Of a stretch of DNA of 64,000 nucleotides, positions 34,901-46,362 are shown piece by piece. Numbering within the stretch: position 1 is the stretch's first letter; every line of letters starts with the position of its first letter. Position numbers and translations under genes: made by a program. The notes below the pieces were generated by a model. That model saw only the letters and a program-made list of their open reading frames with translations. It made no database searches and was not told where the DNA came from. The stretch is taken from assembly GCA_036924285.1 (NCBI GenBank), contig JAYKYS010000002.1, forward strand, positions 46,763,501 to 46,827,500, written 5' to 3'. The stretch is from Asterella californica. Taxonomy: Eukaryota; Streptophyta; Marchantiopsida; Marchantiales; Aytoniaceae.

Positions 34901-36070
34901 TTCTCACAGTTTCACATTTGGCGAGAAGTTTTACCAGGCAGGAAAGATGACAGATCTCAACAGGCAATCCTTCATAACATTTTATCGACATACAAATTAA
35001 GTAGCGCGACCTTACATATTCAAAGGACGGTTTTCAGTCTGGAATCCCGTTTCACTTTGTTGGAGGAAAATTTTACTTGAGGTAGGGTCTTGGGCAACTT
35101 ACCGGTAATTGCGTAAGCACGCCTGCGGTTGAGATGCCCTCACAGCGTTTGCATCTACTGTTAAAATGTCAAAATGTGAATTTTAGATTGGCGGTCAAGA
35201 TTGAACACTATGGCCTTCAGGTTCAATGAGGAATAATGTCATTTAATTTGCTTAATGTTTACTTGAATCAGAGTGTTGCAACGCTGCCTACTGGACAGCT
35301 AATAGTCAGCGTGAAATCGCAACTGACTGTAATGAACTCTAAATTCTGGACATATACTGATCAGAGTGTTCTGATGCTTACACTTAAGTGCACTAACTCT
35401 ATAAATCAAGGGACTGGGTCCCGCGCGTCAGTGAGCCTCTTCCCCACTGGCCTTGGAACCTCTGGAGGCGATCGAGGCCGTTTAGTGTTGTAATTGCTGT
35501 ACATGTTGCCTGATCGGGCTTTCCCGTTTCAAAGCAGAAAAATTTCTATAAATCTAGCTCGCTGCATACGAACTCGAAGATGAGCACGCCATTTGCTATA
35601 GCTACTTCTCTGTTGATCCGAATAAGCTCTCCTGGTTGTTTTGAAGTAAGTAAAAGAATGGATCGCAGAGGTATGACGATGTGAACTCCTTAAATAATCT
35701 GTTTCTTGGTCCCGTGGACGTGGTCCAGGTGAACATGACGAGTCGTCCATGTCTACTTACATTCGCTTTGAATCATGATCAGCAAAACGAAAACAATGCT
35801 GTTGGGCTGGCATGTTGTTAATTGCAGAATTCTCGGGCCCAATTCCTAGTACTGTGATGGAACTACAAGCAGATTGGGCTGCATGCACAAGCCAGAGGCG
35901 GGGCGCTGATGAGCAGAGCACCGTGAATCTTGACCATGGTGTTGTACCGAGATAATTCAAACCCTTGACCCCATGTAGATCTGGCCTGGGTGCCTTGAGT
36001 TTTCGTTGACTGCAGCCGCACCACCTATACCATGAGCGTCGTCCATTTCAGGCCTTGCCTTCACATGGTG
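31980..36070. other. intergenic DNA, no gene recognised
   Basis: Open frames of about 120 codons at 32,549-32,920 and 33,680-34,057 show no domain and have shadow frames on the other strand. A small diverged repeat (ATAATCAGGGAGTTTAAAG and AGAATCAGAGAGTTTAAGA) lies at 33,110-33,165. No LTRs, tRNA or arrays were seen. Confidence 0.4.
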
Positions 36071-36075
36071 AACAA

Positions 36076-36300
36076 TTAGCCACTTGCATCATCTACTCCA
36101 TTGCTCCGTGTCCATCTTTCGGACTCTTCAGCTGCCCTCCCACTCCCTTGCAAGTTATATCCGCAGCAGTCTGTAGGCATTCTGCAGTCTACGATGAAGA
36201 TTTGTTGGAAGCCTGTTGCAGACTCACCACAGCTTTCTTTGGACGCTGTCAGCCATGGAGGACAATCATCATCATCAAAAAAGTCGTTGTACCCACTCAT
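36076..36300 (-). CDS. Y-N-D/P-P-W-L family protein, copy 4
   Basis: A 74-residue open frame with the family block YNDFFDDDD (residues 4-12), CPPWLTASKE and then divergent sequence. A good splice donor (GTG/GTGAGTC, intron from plus 36,227) follows directly after K-E-S-C, so exon 1 may encode only about 24 residues, leaving the family motif as the whole first exon. The four Asp codons are all GAT here but mixed in the other copies, again pointing to protein-level rather than DNA-level conservation. Function unknown. Confidence 0.55.
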   Translation of the reverse strand: MSGYNDFFDDDDCPPWLTASKESCGESATGFQQIFIVDCRMPTDCCGYNLQGSGRAAEESERWTRSNGVDDASG

Positions 36301-36502
36301 TTTGATGGTTGTACTGGAAGCTTAAACTGGAAGTTCAGAGGAAGATCTTCTAGTGTGTAACAAATCCAAGCAGCACAGTATGTTGTAAGATGCAGAAGCT
36401 CCGCTGCAAATGTGGTAAGTTGCTAAGAGGATCGTAGCCTTGCTTTCAAACTATCCGTGATTGTGATGCTTGTGATATCAAACAAGAATCAAAGCATTCT
36501 CA

Positions 36503-36528
36503 TTTATATGCATTTGGGCTAACCGCGT
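36503..36528 (-). promoter_or_regulatory. putative promoter of family copy 4
   Basis: Minus-strand GCATATAAATGAG (TATA box at plus 36,503-36,509) is about 205 nt upstream of the copy-4 ATG. GACGCGG (around plus 36,523-36,529) lies about 15 nt further upstream. Confidence 0.5.
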
Positions 36529-36529
36529 C

Positions 36530-38462
36530 AGGAGCTTGGGACTGGAATTCGTCTTGTGAAAATTAAATAGTCAAGATGCAGCAGTGTTCAAAGGGGAACG
36601 ATTGGTACGGTGGACAAGGGGTAGTCAAATTTTGCGGGCTGAGCGGACAGTCTCACATGTCGACATGACCACGTAGCGGGATATATTCCTTAAAATAACT
36701 TCGTTAACCACATACGGCATACTTAACCTTCTGATACGACTGAGTTGGAGAAGCCTCTAGGTCGTCGAACAGGAATATTCTTGGACCAACATGAATACTT
36801 CAGTACTGGGTCGTGTTTAGTCAGCGAAAGTACACATCATCAAGTTTTGTGTGAATTAATTAGGAGGCTGGTGCTGTAGTAACGATAGAGCATGTTTCCA
36901 CTTTCGGTTCTACGTAGGCACTGTAAGTTAGTACTTTAATGATCGTCGATCTGTTCAGATCGGGACTATGCATGGATAGCTTTTGGATCCCGAGAGCAGT
37001 ACTACTTCCCCATGAGCCCATTTTGATTCTTGCTTCTGTAGAATCTGTACTCGCAAGATGGAAGTTGTGAGGAAATGGATTAGCTTTAGCACTCGTCAAC
37101 TGCTTGCAAGGACTTTACAAGACAACGTTGACTACATCCCGTACTGAAGGTAGTACATGAGAGTCAACCCTCTGCATGCATGCCAGAGTTAAATTACATC
37201 ATAATATAGTTGCGGTTGAAACGTTGTCTTTCTATTACTTGGAATGAAACATAATTGACCATGAAACAAGTCTTGACAAAAGCTTGTGTACAGACATTTG
37301 TCTCTACGGTGTCGCTTTTGCGACCCTCTTGATTTAATTCCTTCTGAATTAATTCCACTTACTCGACTTAAGAATGAAAGAAGAAAAGAATGAAACAGAA
37401 ATGACAGACAGATGCTTTGTAAATAAAGGAAAACGGCATATCTGTCTCTGTCTTAAGCTGGATTAGTATTCACATCCATGCATATGATAACACCTCTGCG
37501 TTTCCGTTTCCAGAGGTGGATTTTGCTTCTCGTGACTTTTCTGAAACGACCGATAGGGAGATTTTGAGGGCACACTGGCGTGGTCACCCACGTGCACCGA
37601 GGAAGAGCAGCATGTGAATGCAGTTTTAGGAATTACATCTTGGCAAAACAAATATGCCGCGCACTCCAGAGACCAGAATAATTATCCTCTACTTTCCCTA
37701 ATCGCTGTTCCTCCTATTTGCCTTCTTAATGGCGTGCGAGGGACGGCAAGCTGGTGGAAGCTCGGGCAGGGGGAGAGGATTACACCGATATGATCATATT
37801 TGGCTTGTCTTCAGAAATCAGCACTATGCTGGCGATTGTGCCGGAGTAGTGCTGAGGGTTTTGGTTCTAGATCGAAAGATGTAGGGTTCTAATTGCATTT
37901 TTCTTTCCTGCTTGTGCGGCACTTAGGCTACCTAGTTAAAATTACATTTTTAGACTGGAATTTAGCTTCGGTAGGTTTACGATTTAGCCAAGCGGGTCTT
38001 TTATTTTTTTGCAGTGGAGCTTTTGGATTACACCACCTTTGCAGTACCCCGCTTGCAAGTACCCGGGTCGTCCATGAGAACCAAAAGGTCTGGGGTTTTC
38101 GGTTGACATTGGATCTCGCAAGCGAACCCCAGCCACTGTCCGAGGTTAACCCCTTTACCTGCACTTGCCAGGCTGAGTTCCACACCCAGAAAACTATAAT
38201 TTTGGGATGGCACTTAGCTTCTGCATGTTTAGGATTTAGCAAAGGAAAACAGACAGCGATTATAAGAGGCATCGATTAGTCATGTGTATGTACTCATCAT
38301 TAAGAAGGCTAAGAGGAACTCGGGAGAAGAGATGGGGAAGCTCGTTCCAACTTGGGAAGTGGGAAGATGGCTGTCGAAAATTTGACAGCGCTTCCACGTC
38401 CAATTTTCGCAGAAGGAACTTCGATCGATGATCGTAGAGAAATCGATCGATGGGTTTCTTGC
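36530..38462. other. intergenic DNA with a small internal repeat
   Basis: No gene recognised. Between 37,952 and 38,243 a ~40-bp block occurs twice (GGAATTTAGCTTCGGTAGG... and GGCACTTAGCTTCTGCATG..., each ending in GATTTAGC), about 255 bp apart. This produces mirrored open frames on both strands. A weak tRNA-like segment (TGCCGGAGTAGT ... GGGTTCTAATTG, 37,838-37,895) lies just before it. The right edge abuts the truncated end of gypsy-1. Confidence 0.45.
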
Positions 38463-38479
38463 AAACGATGAAGTCCATG

Positions 38480-39505
38480 CTAAGGTCTGGCTGGAATCGG
38501 CAAAGGATGAAGCAACCCCTGTTTCTTCTCATAAGAAACGCGGTTCGCTTGACAGATTACGCATATTTTCACAAAGTGGACAACATCGTCTTTCATGTGG
38601 GGCCAATAAAACTTTTTAGCTACCACTGCTAAATTGAACTTTTCTCCTTTATGATCTAATAAGGGCACATCATGACATTCTTTGAGTAATTTCGTCCTAA
38701 GTTTTCCTTGTCTCACATAAATCCGACTTTGCTTGAACATGACTAAACCATGTCTTAGCCGCACGTTTTGCAACTTCACTCCTCGCTTGAGTTGTTCCAG
38801 ATACCCCTTCGCTTGGTCGTCGCCCATGTAACCTTCACGTATTCGTCTCTCCAAGTCTGACTCCTTAGATTACATAGCTCGCAAAATCTGTGTGGACGAT
38901 GGAAGATATTCTTTCTTACGACTCAAGGCGTTAGGAACCACATTGTCCTTTTCCGCTTTGTAGATTAATTCCACATTCATGAGCGCCAAGGTATCATGCC
39001 ACCGTAGTTGCTTTGACGTCACTCGATCTTGTGTCTCAAAGTACTTGAAATAAATATTATTAGTATACACTTGGGTTTTGTGAAGTCCCAAGTAATGCCG
39101 TCATTTCCTCAAGCAATGAACCACCGCAAATAGTTCCTTCTCGTGAGTCGGTCATTGACTCTCCGTCCCAGATAACTTCTTGCTTTCGTACGCTACAGAT
39201 TTTCCATCCTGTACCAACACTCCGCCAATCGCATAGTCACTCACGTCCGTGTGCACCTCGAATGGTTTGTCGAACTTCGGCAGCTTCAAAACTGACGCCT
39301 TTGACAAAATAACTTTGATCGTGTGAAATGCATCATCCACCTCCTTGGTCCAACTTACATGTGCGTCTTTGCTCATCCAGTCCGTCAGCGACTTTACGTT
39401 CTTTGAAAACTCCTTCACATACTTGTTGTAGAACTGCGCCAATCCTAAGAATCGCCGCATCTCCTTCACTGTAGTCGGAGGCTCCCAAGTCACAATCGCG
39501 TCCAC
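38480..39505 (-). pseudogene. gypsy-1 RNase H - integrase N-terminal remnant
   Basis: The 39,152-39,505 frame covers the RT thumb and RNase H start (F-L-G-L-A-Q-F-Y, then E-V-H-T-D-V-S-D-Y-A-I-G-G-V-L). The 38,870-39,091 frame covers the RNase H end. The 38,480-38,854 frame contains the integrase zinc-binding H-x-H...C-x-x-C region (C-V-I-C). A stop separates the last two frames, and the catalytic core is lost at the truncation. Confidence 0.88.
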
Positions 39506-39508
39506 CTT

Positions 39509-40863
39509 CTACATATTCGGGTCGACTCTTTCTGCACTAATGACATGTCTCAAGAAGTTAATGCGTTCCAAACCAAATTCACTCTTGTCAACGTTGGCAA
39601 ATAGCTTATGCTTCCGCAGCTTCGTCAACACCACCCTTAGCTGCTCCGCGTGTGACTCCAAGGTTTTGGAGTAGATCAAGATGTCGTCGATGTAAACGAT
39701 GACAAACTCATCCATTTCCTCACAAAAAATTGTGTTCATCAATGTAGTGAACATCGAAGGGGCGTTGCAGAGAGTCCAAATGAAATTACAACGAATTCAA
39801 ACGATCCATATCTGGTTCGACAAGCGGTCTTCTTAACATCTGGATCAGCTATCCAGATCTGGTAATATCCTGACTTCAAGTCGATCCTGCTGAAGTACTT
39901 TGCACCCGCTAGCCTATCAAAGAGGTCGTCTATCCTTGACAAAGAGTAATTATTCTTCACCGTCACCTTATTGAATGCACGATAATTTACGCAGAGTCGT
40001 AACTTCCCATCTTTCTTCTTTGCGAAAAGAACTGGGGCTCCATAAGGTGACTTACTGGTTCGAATATTTCCCCGCGCTAATAGCTCACCGAGTTGTCTTT
40101 TCAACTCAAATAGTTCTACCTGATTGAGTCGGTAAGGGGCTTTGGAAGGTGGTTCTGATCTTGGTAAGACTTCAATCTTGTGATCCACCACCCGCCTTGG
40201 AGGTAACTCAGCAGGTAACTCATCCGTCAAGACATCCTCAAACTCCTTAATCACTTCGCGAAGCACCTTCGGAAGTTTAGTCGCGTCTCGTGATGTTTCC
40301 TCTTGTCTGTCACTCGTCATTAAATCTACAACCCGCATCAAACACATGAATCCGTTGTTGAAGTCCATCTGTTTGCCTTTGATCAAATTCACCACAAAGT
40401 CGTCAATTTTCCGCACCTTCTGGATCAGCCTCACTCCCAGCTTCCGCCCTTTAACTCTAACGTTCAATCTTAAAGGTTTCCACCTAAGTTCCACTTCAAA
40501 CTTGTCCAAGAAAGTGTTCCCCAAAATCGCATGGATATCATCCATCTCGAACATCGTGAGGTTCTCTGTGAACTCCAGCTTCCCACACGTAAATAGTACA
40601 TCCAAGGCTACTTCGGAAGTTTGGTACGTCTTGCCTTTGGCAAAGCGCACCTGAATAGGCTTGTCTGCCTTGGAGGTAGACAAGCCCAACTTCTTCACCA
40701 ACTTTGGACTTATGAAGGAGTGAGTCGCTGTATCCACAAGAAAACTAACATCACGGTTAGCAACTTTAGCTTGTAGAAACATCAGTCCCGACGTCTTCTT
40801 CGTGGTTCTCAAAGCCACAGTCATCTGGTCCTCCAACAAATCCTTTGCAACAAACGCATTCAT
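39509..40863 (-). pseudogene. gypsy-1 protease - reverse transcriptase remnant
   Basis: The 374-codon frame 39,739-40,863 holds the protease, whose active site reads V-D-T-A-T where gypsy-2 has V-D-T-G-A-T: one residue is missing, so the protease should be inactive. The RT fingers and palm follow ([19 protein letters not shown]). After a frameshift near 39,755 the frame 39,509-39,754 carries the catalytic Y-I-D-D. Confidence 0.92.
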
Positions 40864-41960
40864 GCTACAGTTACTAACCTTAGGTTTTGTACACCCTTTA
40901 GCAATATGGCCCGCCTCGTCACAATTGTAACAAGTAAACTTAGCGTCGTTGCCCTTCTGAGGTGTTTGCCCCTTAGGTTTTGCTCCTGTTTGCTGCTGTT
41001 TTGCTACCGGACCAGAAGAATCCTTCCGATCCTTCTCACCCCCATCCCACTGTCGCTTGAAGCCCTTGTTCTTCTTCTAGAACTTGTTCGTGCTGCGTGG
41101 TTCAAAAGGTTTTTGTTGTTGGACTTCATCGTCCTCAATTCGCTCGCTAGCTCCACTTGTCGATGGTAGCTCCGGCATCCGAAAGAGGGCTTTCTCTGAG
41201 CTAGACTTGAGTCCTCCAATAAATATACATATTTTGGTCTCCTCAGTCCACTTGGAGAACGAATCTAGCTTGGCACTGAACTCGCGTATATAAGCACTTA
41301 AGATCCCTGTCAGCTTCAGCCTAACTAGCTCGACACCATCTCGAATCCTTTGATATTACGGAGTGAATCGTCCCGCGAGCAACACCTTGAACTCTTTCCA
41401 ACCAAGCGCTGAGAAGGTCTAGGCATGCTCGTCTCTGTATGCAATCCACCAGAGAAGCGCATGATCCTTCAAGAACGTAACCGCCGCTCTCACCTTGTTT
41501 GACTCCTGAGCCTGCTGCGCCTCAAAGTATAGGTCCAACTCAGTTAAGAAATCCTTAACCTTACGAGCCCGTCCTATACCTGAAAACGAGGTCGGCAAAT
41601 TCGTCTTACAAAGCTTTTTGGTAGACGAGGAACTTCCTTGGTCTGTCTCAAGCTCAGCGATACGTTTATTCCTGGAAACCATATCCTCCTGCATGGTATT
41701 CATCATCTTTATGAGTTCGCATATAAGGCTCCTTGACTTCCCGCGCATGAATCGTTGGGCACCGTTGGCAAGACTCCATCTTGCTGCACTGGTGTCGCAG
41801 CTGGTATTAGGCTTCTTTGACGTTGGGGTGAAGGTTGTCGGTTATCGTCTCTTGACTGTGCCTCGGGACTAGCTCGAGTCGATCTGGTCCTGGTGTCAGC
41901 CGTCACTCATCTCTTGGTCTTCCTCTTCCACTCTGTCCTACGTCGGTCATCGCTCCAAGT
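40864..41960 (-). pseudogene. gypsy-1 gag remnant
   Basis: Broken frames at 41,709-41,906, 41,419-41,748 and 41,004-41,219 match gypsy-2 gag (the L-L-W-W capsid block, the Arg/Ser-rich N-terminus). The zinc knuckle near 40,890-40,935 reads C-Y-N-C, then G-H and C, and is intact here. Stops disrupt the frame. Confidence 0.8.
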
Positions 41961-42056
41961 GTTCACTTAGAAACGTTGATCCGCTTCGTGTCTCGCGTCT
42001 CTCCTCAAGCGTCCAGCCTTCAGCCGCTACCTCAAGTTCTCGCTCACCGAAGTGTT

Positions 42057-42071
42057 GGAGCTATGATATCA
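42057..42071 (-). other. gypsy-1 primer binding site
   Basis: Minus-strand TGATATCATAGCTCC abuts the LTR end, a mutated form of the initiator tRNA-Met site also used by gypsy-2. Confidence 0.7.
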
Positions 42072-42633
42072 CTTTTCGCGCACCTACCGCCTTGTTGCGC
42101 CAGCAGAAGTTCTTGCTCAGTAGGTCCTGAAATTTACACCACTAACCTGCAAACACAATCACAAGTTAACGTCCATGCACCACTTACCTTATCTCAATTT
42201 GGTCCGGACCGGAGTCGAACCGTCTCCTTAATCATCAAGCTCAACAATCCCAAGTCTCGGCCTAGACTCGCCTAGGTCGATCCCAAACATGAGCAAATCA
42301 CAATATGACTTGGGGCGGACTTCCCATAAAGTCCAGGGTCCTAAACGCTGTCTCCAACACACCTAACGACCCAACCGCCCGTGATGTTCGTCTGGGTCTA
42401 GGCTCCCGAACGGTGGACTAACCCGTCGATTCGTTCTCTAGTCTTGTCCCAGTCCTCACATCGTTCCTAAGTCCAGACGTCCAAGTCTGGACCGGAACGT
42501 GCCTTGGAACCGGTCCAACCATCACCTCATTCCCTCAGAGTCCGTCTCCCGAACCATGGGGTCGGGTGACTCGTCCTAGTCCATCCAAGCATCGAGCCCC
42601 CCTCCATATATACTTTTGGGGATCGGCGGCCCC
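42072..42633 (-). repeat. gypsy-1 5' LTR, inner fragment
   Basis: Aligns with the gypsy-2 LTRs from CTTTTCGCGCACCTACCGCC to GGGGATCGGCGGCCCC. It ends at the X1 insertion, whose target duplication GCCCC is 42,629-42,633. Confidence 0.92.
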
Positions 42634-44671
42634 TGTGGTGCCCACAATTTACAGGATTCGCGAATTTTTGAAATTTTTAAGATAAATAACTTGTTTGTAT
42701 AACTGAAGAAGCTTTGTTACTTCAGATTACGGCTTCCTTAGAAGGAAGATGATCTTACGATCTTTTTCGTAATAAGAAGTTGACTTCTTCGGAAGACGAC
42801 CGTCTTCCGAGAAGCGTCTTCTCAGTTGTATCTTCCATAGACGAAAGACGGTGGAAGACGGAGGAAGACGAAAGACGGAAGACACGTATCTTCCGGAAGA
42901 CGGCAACCGTGGAAGCTTAACCACGTAAGAAGTGGGTGTACCTACCAGGTAGCACCGAGTAGGTTAGGTAAGTCGGGTAGGTCAAAATCCCTAAACTGCG
43001 CGAGAAGATGCGCAAGAAGCGCATTAGCACAGAAACACTACCGCTTCTCGCATCGAGCTCGTTTTTTACTAGAAGATCGAGTTGGAAGGTGATCGACTTG
43101 AGCGAGGAGGACCAGCAGAGTGAAATTGAGTGGAGCCAGGATCTATTCACAGCTAAGACGAAGACGAGCATAAATCACTGAGAGTAGGAAGCACATCGAG
43201 CTGAAGGAGTCTTTTGGAGACTCTTGGGAACAGACATTGAAGGACGGCTGAGAAGAATCGAAGGTGGAGTCTTGTGCGATTGAGGTGTAGCACGGAATTG
43301 ACGACGGAAGTAGCTCTGTGGAGTCACATTGGAGCTGGGGTCAGAGCCAGAAGCACGTGGAAGATTGAAGACAGCTCAGGAAGCAGACAGAAGACTGTTT
43401 GAGATTCTTCCCATGTTCTCTTCCGTTCTCACCGCTTCTCGTCTTTTGCTTGGTATCCCCCGCGCTTCTCCGGTTGTTTGCAGACAAACCGATCGATTGA
43501 TTCCCTTCCCACATTTTTCCTTCTGTGACATTGGGCGCGAAAGCGCTGTCCAATTTTCGACAGTCATCTTCTTGCTTCTTCCTGAGTGCAATTCGAGCTT
43601 CCCTGTCCATCGTATTCAAATTAGAGATCACAACTATCAATTTTCCTACCCTACCATCCCTCTACTCCTGAAACCTTGAACAGAAGACGCTTCGGAAAAT
43701 CTGAACATCTTTGGAAGACGCTTCTGTAATCTGAATATCTTCGGAAGACGCTTCGGAAGCCTGAATGTCTTCGAAAGACGAATGTGTGCAATTCGTATCA
43801 AGGGTGGATTGGCTTTGCTTTGGTGTTAAGAGAGGTTTGGTACGAATCCTGAGTGGCTTGGTGAGTTGTTTTGTTATTTCGAGAAGTTGGAAGTTGGGAA
43901 CTAGGCATGTGCCTCCCGGTCTTCCAAGCTTCTCAAATCCACATCTTCCTAGAGAGACTAGAAGATTGGAAAGGCTGGCAGAATGCGCGAGAAGACGTGA
44001 GGGTCCGTTACGGGTCTCTTCTGTCCGACCCATAGCAGCCTATTCCTTCTTCTTCCCGAACTTAGAAGAGAGATGTGAGAAGTCTTGCTGGCAGAATCTG
44101 GAGAGAATGGTCGAGAGTCATGTCTTCCCATCATGCAGCAAGCTTCTTCTGAATGTGTATGAGAGTTGAGAAGTCAGAAGAACAGAGTGCGAATGTCGTG
44201 TGTCTGTTGTGAGGATAGATTGCGTGTAGGAAGCAGAAGACATGTGAGACTAGTGAAGGGAAGTCTGGCTTCGGGAAGTCTTCTGAGAACGATAATGAAT
44301 CAGAAGCTGTCCCGGGAGTCTTTCCCAGAGACCACTGTCACCGCAGGAGCCCGCAACCATCTTCTGAACCTGTTACACACTCTACTTCTCGCAAATCTTG
44401 TATCTTCTGTTAGGAAGTAGGATGTAATGCAAGGTGGGTTATCTTCTTAAGAATCCATGCGAGGCTTTGCTTAGTTAGGATTGTTTAGATATAGCTCGGA
44501 AGACGAAAGCTATTTAGGAAGCAATGTTAGAATCCCGGAAGACGGAATAGCTGTCTTCTAGAAGACTAGATTCGTCTTCTGAGAGTGGAAGCTAGACTAT
44601 GAGAACTTGGGAAGGACTGAGCCTTCGGCTCACAGTAAGTACGTGTGACTTAGTGCAACAGAGTTTCAAGT

Positions 44672-46362
44672 ATGTCGATGCATCCTCGAGGGTTGGTGTT
44701 GACAGAGTTGGCCGAGGCCAAACCTTTCATCAATGAGTTGGGTCTCGACTTCTTCCTGGGGGATTGGAACCTCGCCGACCAAGGTCTTCTGGAGGAGGTT
44801 TGGGCAGCATTACCGTCCTGCAACCGTGTACCTGCGAAGGCAGGAGTAGCTCGAGGAAGACCATCTTCCTGGACCGAGGATTGGTGGCACAGGATCTTTC
44901 ACAGGTCAGAATCTGAAAACCGAGGTTGTTGGCTCGAGAAGAAGATCTTACCCATGATCTCGGGTAAGTGGCATGTGCCTGGAAGCACAACTTGCCTCTT
45001 CTTGGAGGACAGGAAGGGAAAAAACGGCTGGAAGGTTGAATCTTACCGAGAGCCGCAAAAGCGTCTTCTGGCGAAGTTGTTCCTTCACCTCTTTTCTAAG
45101 GGGAAGGCGCAGAAGACGAGGTACCTTGGAGATCAGGACGTGGAGTTCTTGGAAGCAGTGTGTGCCGGAGAGAACGTCAACTGGGGTGCGTTCTTCCACG
45201 CTTATGTATAGACAGAGCTGGTGTACTTAGGTACCCCGGCAGGAGGACATCTGTTACCTGTACGTGGTCAAGAGGGACCTCACGGAAGATCAGTTGGCGA
45301 GATATGAGCCAACAGGCCAGCATGAGACGAAAGAAGAGACCTCGAGAGAAGACGACCGAGCAGCAGTGATGACTTCCCCTCTCACTCTGATGCCGCAGAT
45401 GAGATCAGGTACTCATCAGAAGACGCTTCTGGTGAGGGAAGACGACTCCAGTGGATCGGAAGACGCGACACCACCAAGGAAGATGGGTCCTAGAAGCGTG
45501 TCTAGGAAGACCATCTCCTTCCCGATCATTCACTCTGGATCGGAGTCCGACTTACCGGATGAGCCACTAAGTATCCGAGTTGCGCAGAAGACCGCTTCTG
45601 CAACACCTAGGAGTCTTTCGAAGATTCCGGAAGACAAAGGATGGATGGATACTCCTACTGCGATGCGAAGAAGCGCAGTAAAGAGGACCACTTCTGCCAT
45701 GGGGAGAGATCTTCCACCTCGGAAGATGAGAAGAGTAGCTTCTTCCCGTGCGTAGAAGCAGAAGACCGTAGTGGTGGAAGAGGTATCTTTGTCTCTGGAA
45801 GACAAGGTCGACACCTCCGATCGGATTGTGGAGATGAGTTTGTCTTCCATGAGAAGAAGATTGGAGGAGTTCAGTGCCTTCTTCCACTCAGAGATCCAGC
45901 CAGCTATGGAGTTGATCGAGAAGAGGACGAAGGCTCAAGAGAAGCCACTACAACTTGGATTCGGTCTGCGCACCCTGATGCGGCAGGAAGAAGACCAGAA
46001 GAAGGTAGAAGCGCTAGAAGCCAACCTCCGCACCACGGAGAAGCTCGCAGCGAAGTACAAGACGGAAGCAGCCGCTTCTGTCAAAGAGTTAGCGCAGTTG
46101 AAGAAGAGCAACCAGGAGTTGCATGCGCGTTTACAGCAGCGTGACCAGGAGGTTCTGCGAGTGCGGGATAAGATCACCGCCCTTGCAGAGGAGAAGACGA
46201 CATGAAAGACACTGCGGGAAGCTGCAGAAGCGCAGACTGCAGCCGAGAAGACGCAGCGGGAAGCAGCGGAGGCTTGTGCGCAGGGGATGTTAGCTCAGTC
46301 GGTGGAAGCACTTCGAAAGAAGTTTAACTTCACCGCAGGTAGGAAGCTTCTTACCTTAGCTA
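44672..46362 (+). pseudogene. element X gag-like gene in X1, 5' part
   Basis: The frame starts M-S-M-H-P-R-G-L-V-L and matches X2 (60,507 onward). It breaks with a stop and frame change at 45,211-45,264. The next frame ends in TAG (45,753-45,755), directly followed in the same phase by the coiled-coil part (to TGA at 46,203-46,205, where X3 has TGG). The N-terminal ~180 residues are aromatic-rich and probably globular, followed by an acidic Ser/Asp/Glu linker, a basic patch (R-K-M-R-R) and heptad-rich helix (E-L-A-Q-L-K-K-S-N-Q-E-L). Gypsy-2 interrupts the gene at 46,363. Confidence 0.75.

Larger units (their letters stand above)
38464..42633 (-). mobile_element. gypsy-1: truncated Ty3/gypsy chromovirus, main part
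   Basis: On the minus strand: partial 5' LTR (42,072-42,633), primer site, gag, protease, RT, RNase H and the N-terminus of integrase. Homology to gypsy-2 stops abruptly at about 38,464, inside the integrase core just after M-D-F-I, so the rest of integrase, the chromodomain and the 3' LTR are missing. The 5' LTR is broken at 42,633 by element X1 and resumes at 56,147. Frameshifts and stops are scattered through all genes. This is the oldest layer of the nest. Confidence 0.92.

Noticed and set aside
37893..38279. 128-codon plus and 114-codon minus frames
   Set aside because: They mirror each other over a duplicated block, so neither is supported as a gene.
42634..44640. X leader tested as a 5' LTR matching the 3' end of X
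   Set aside because: By eye, the first 2 kb and the last 1.6 kb of X share only the general GAAGAC bias and no alignable sequence, so LTRs cannot be claimed.
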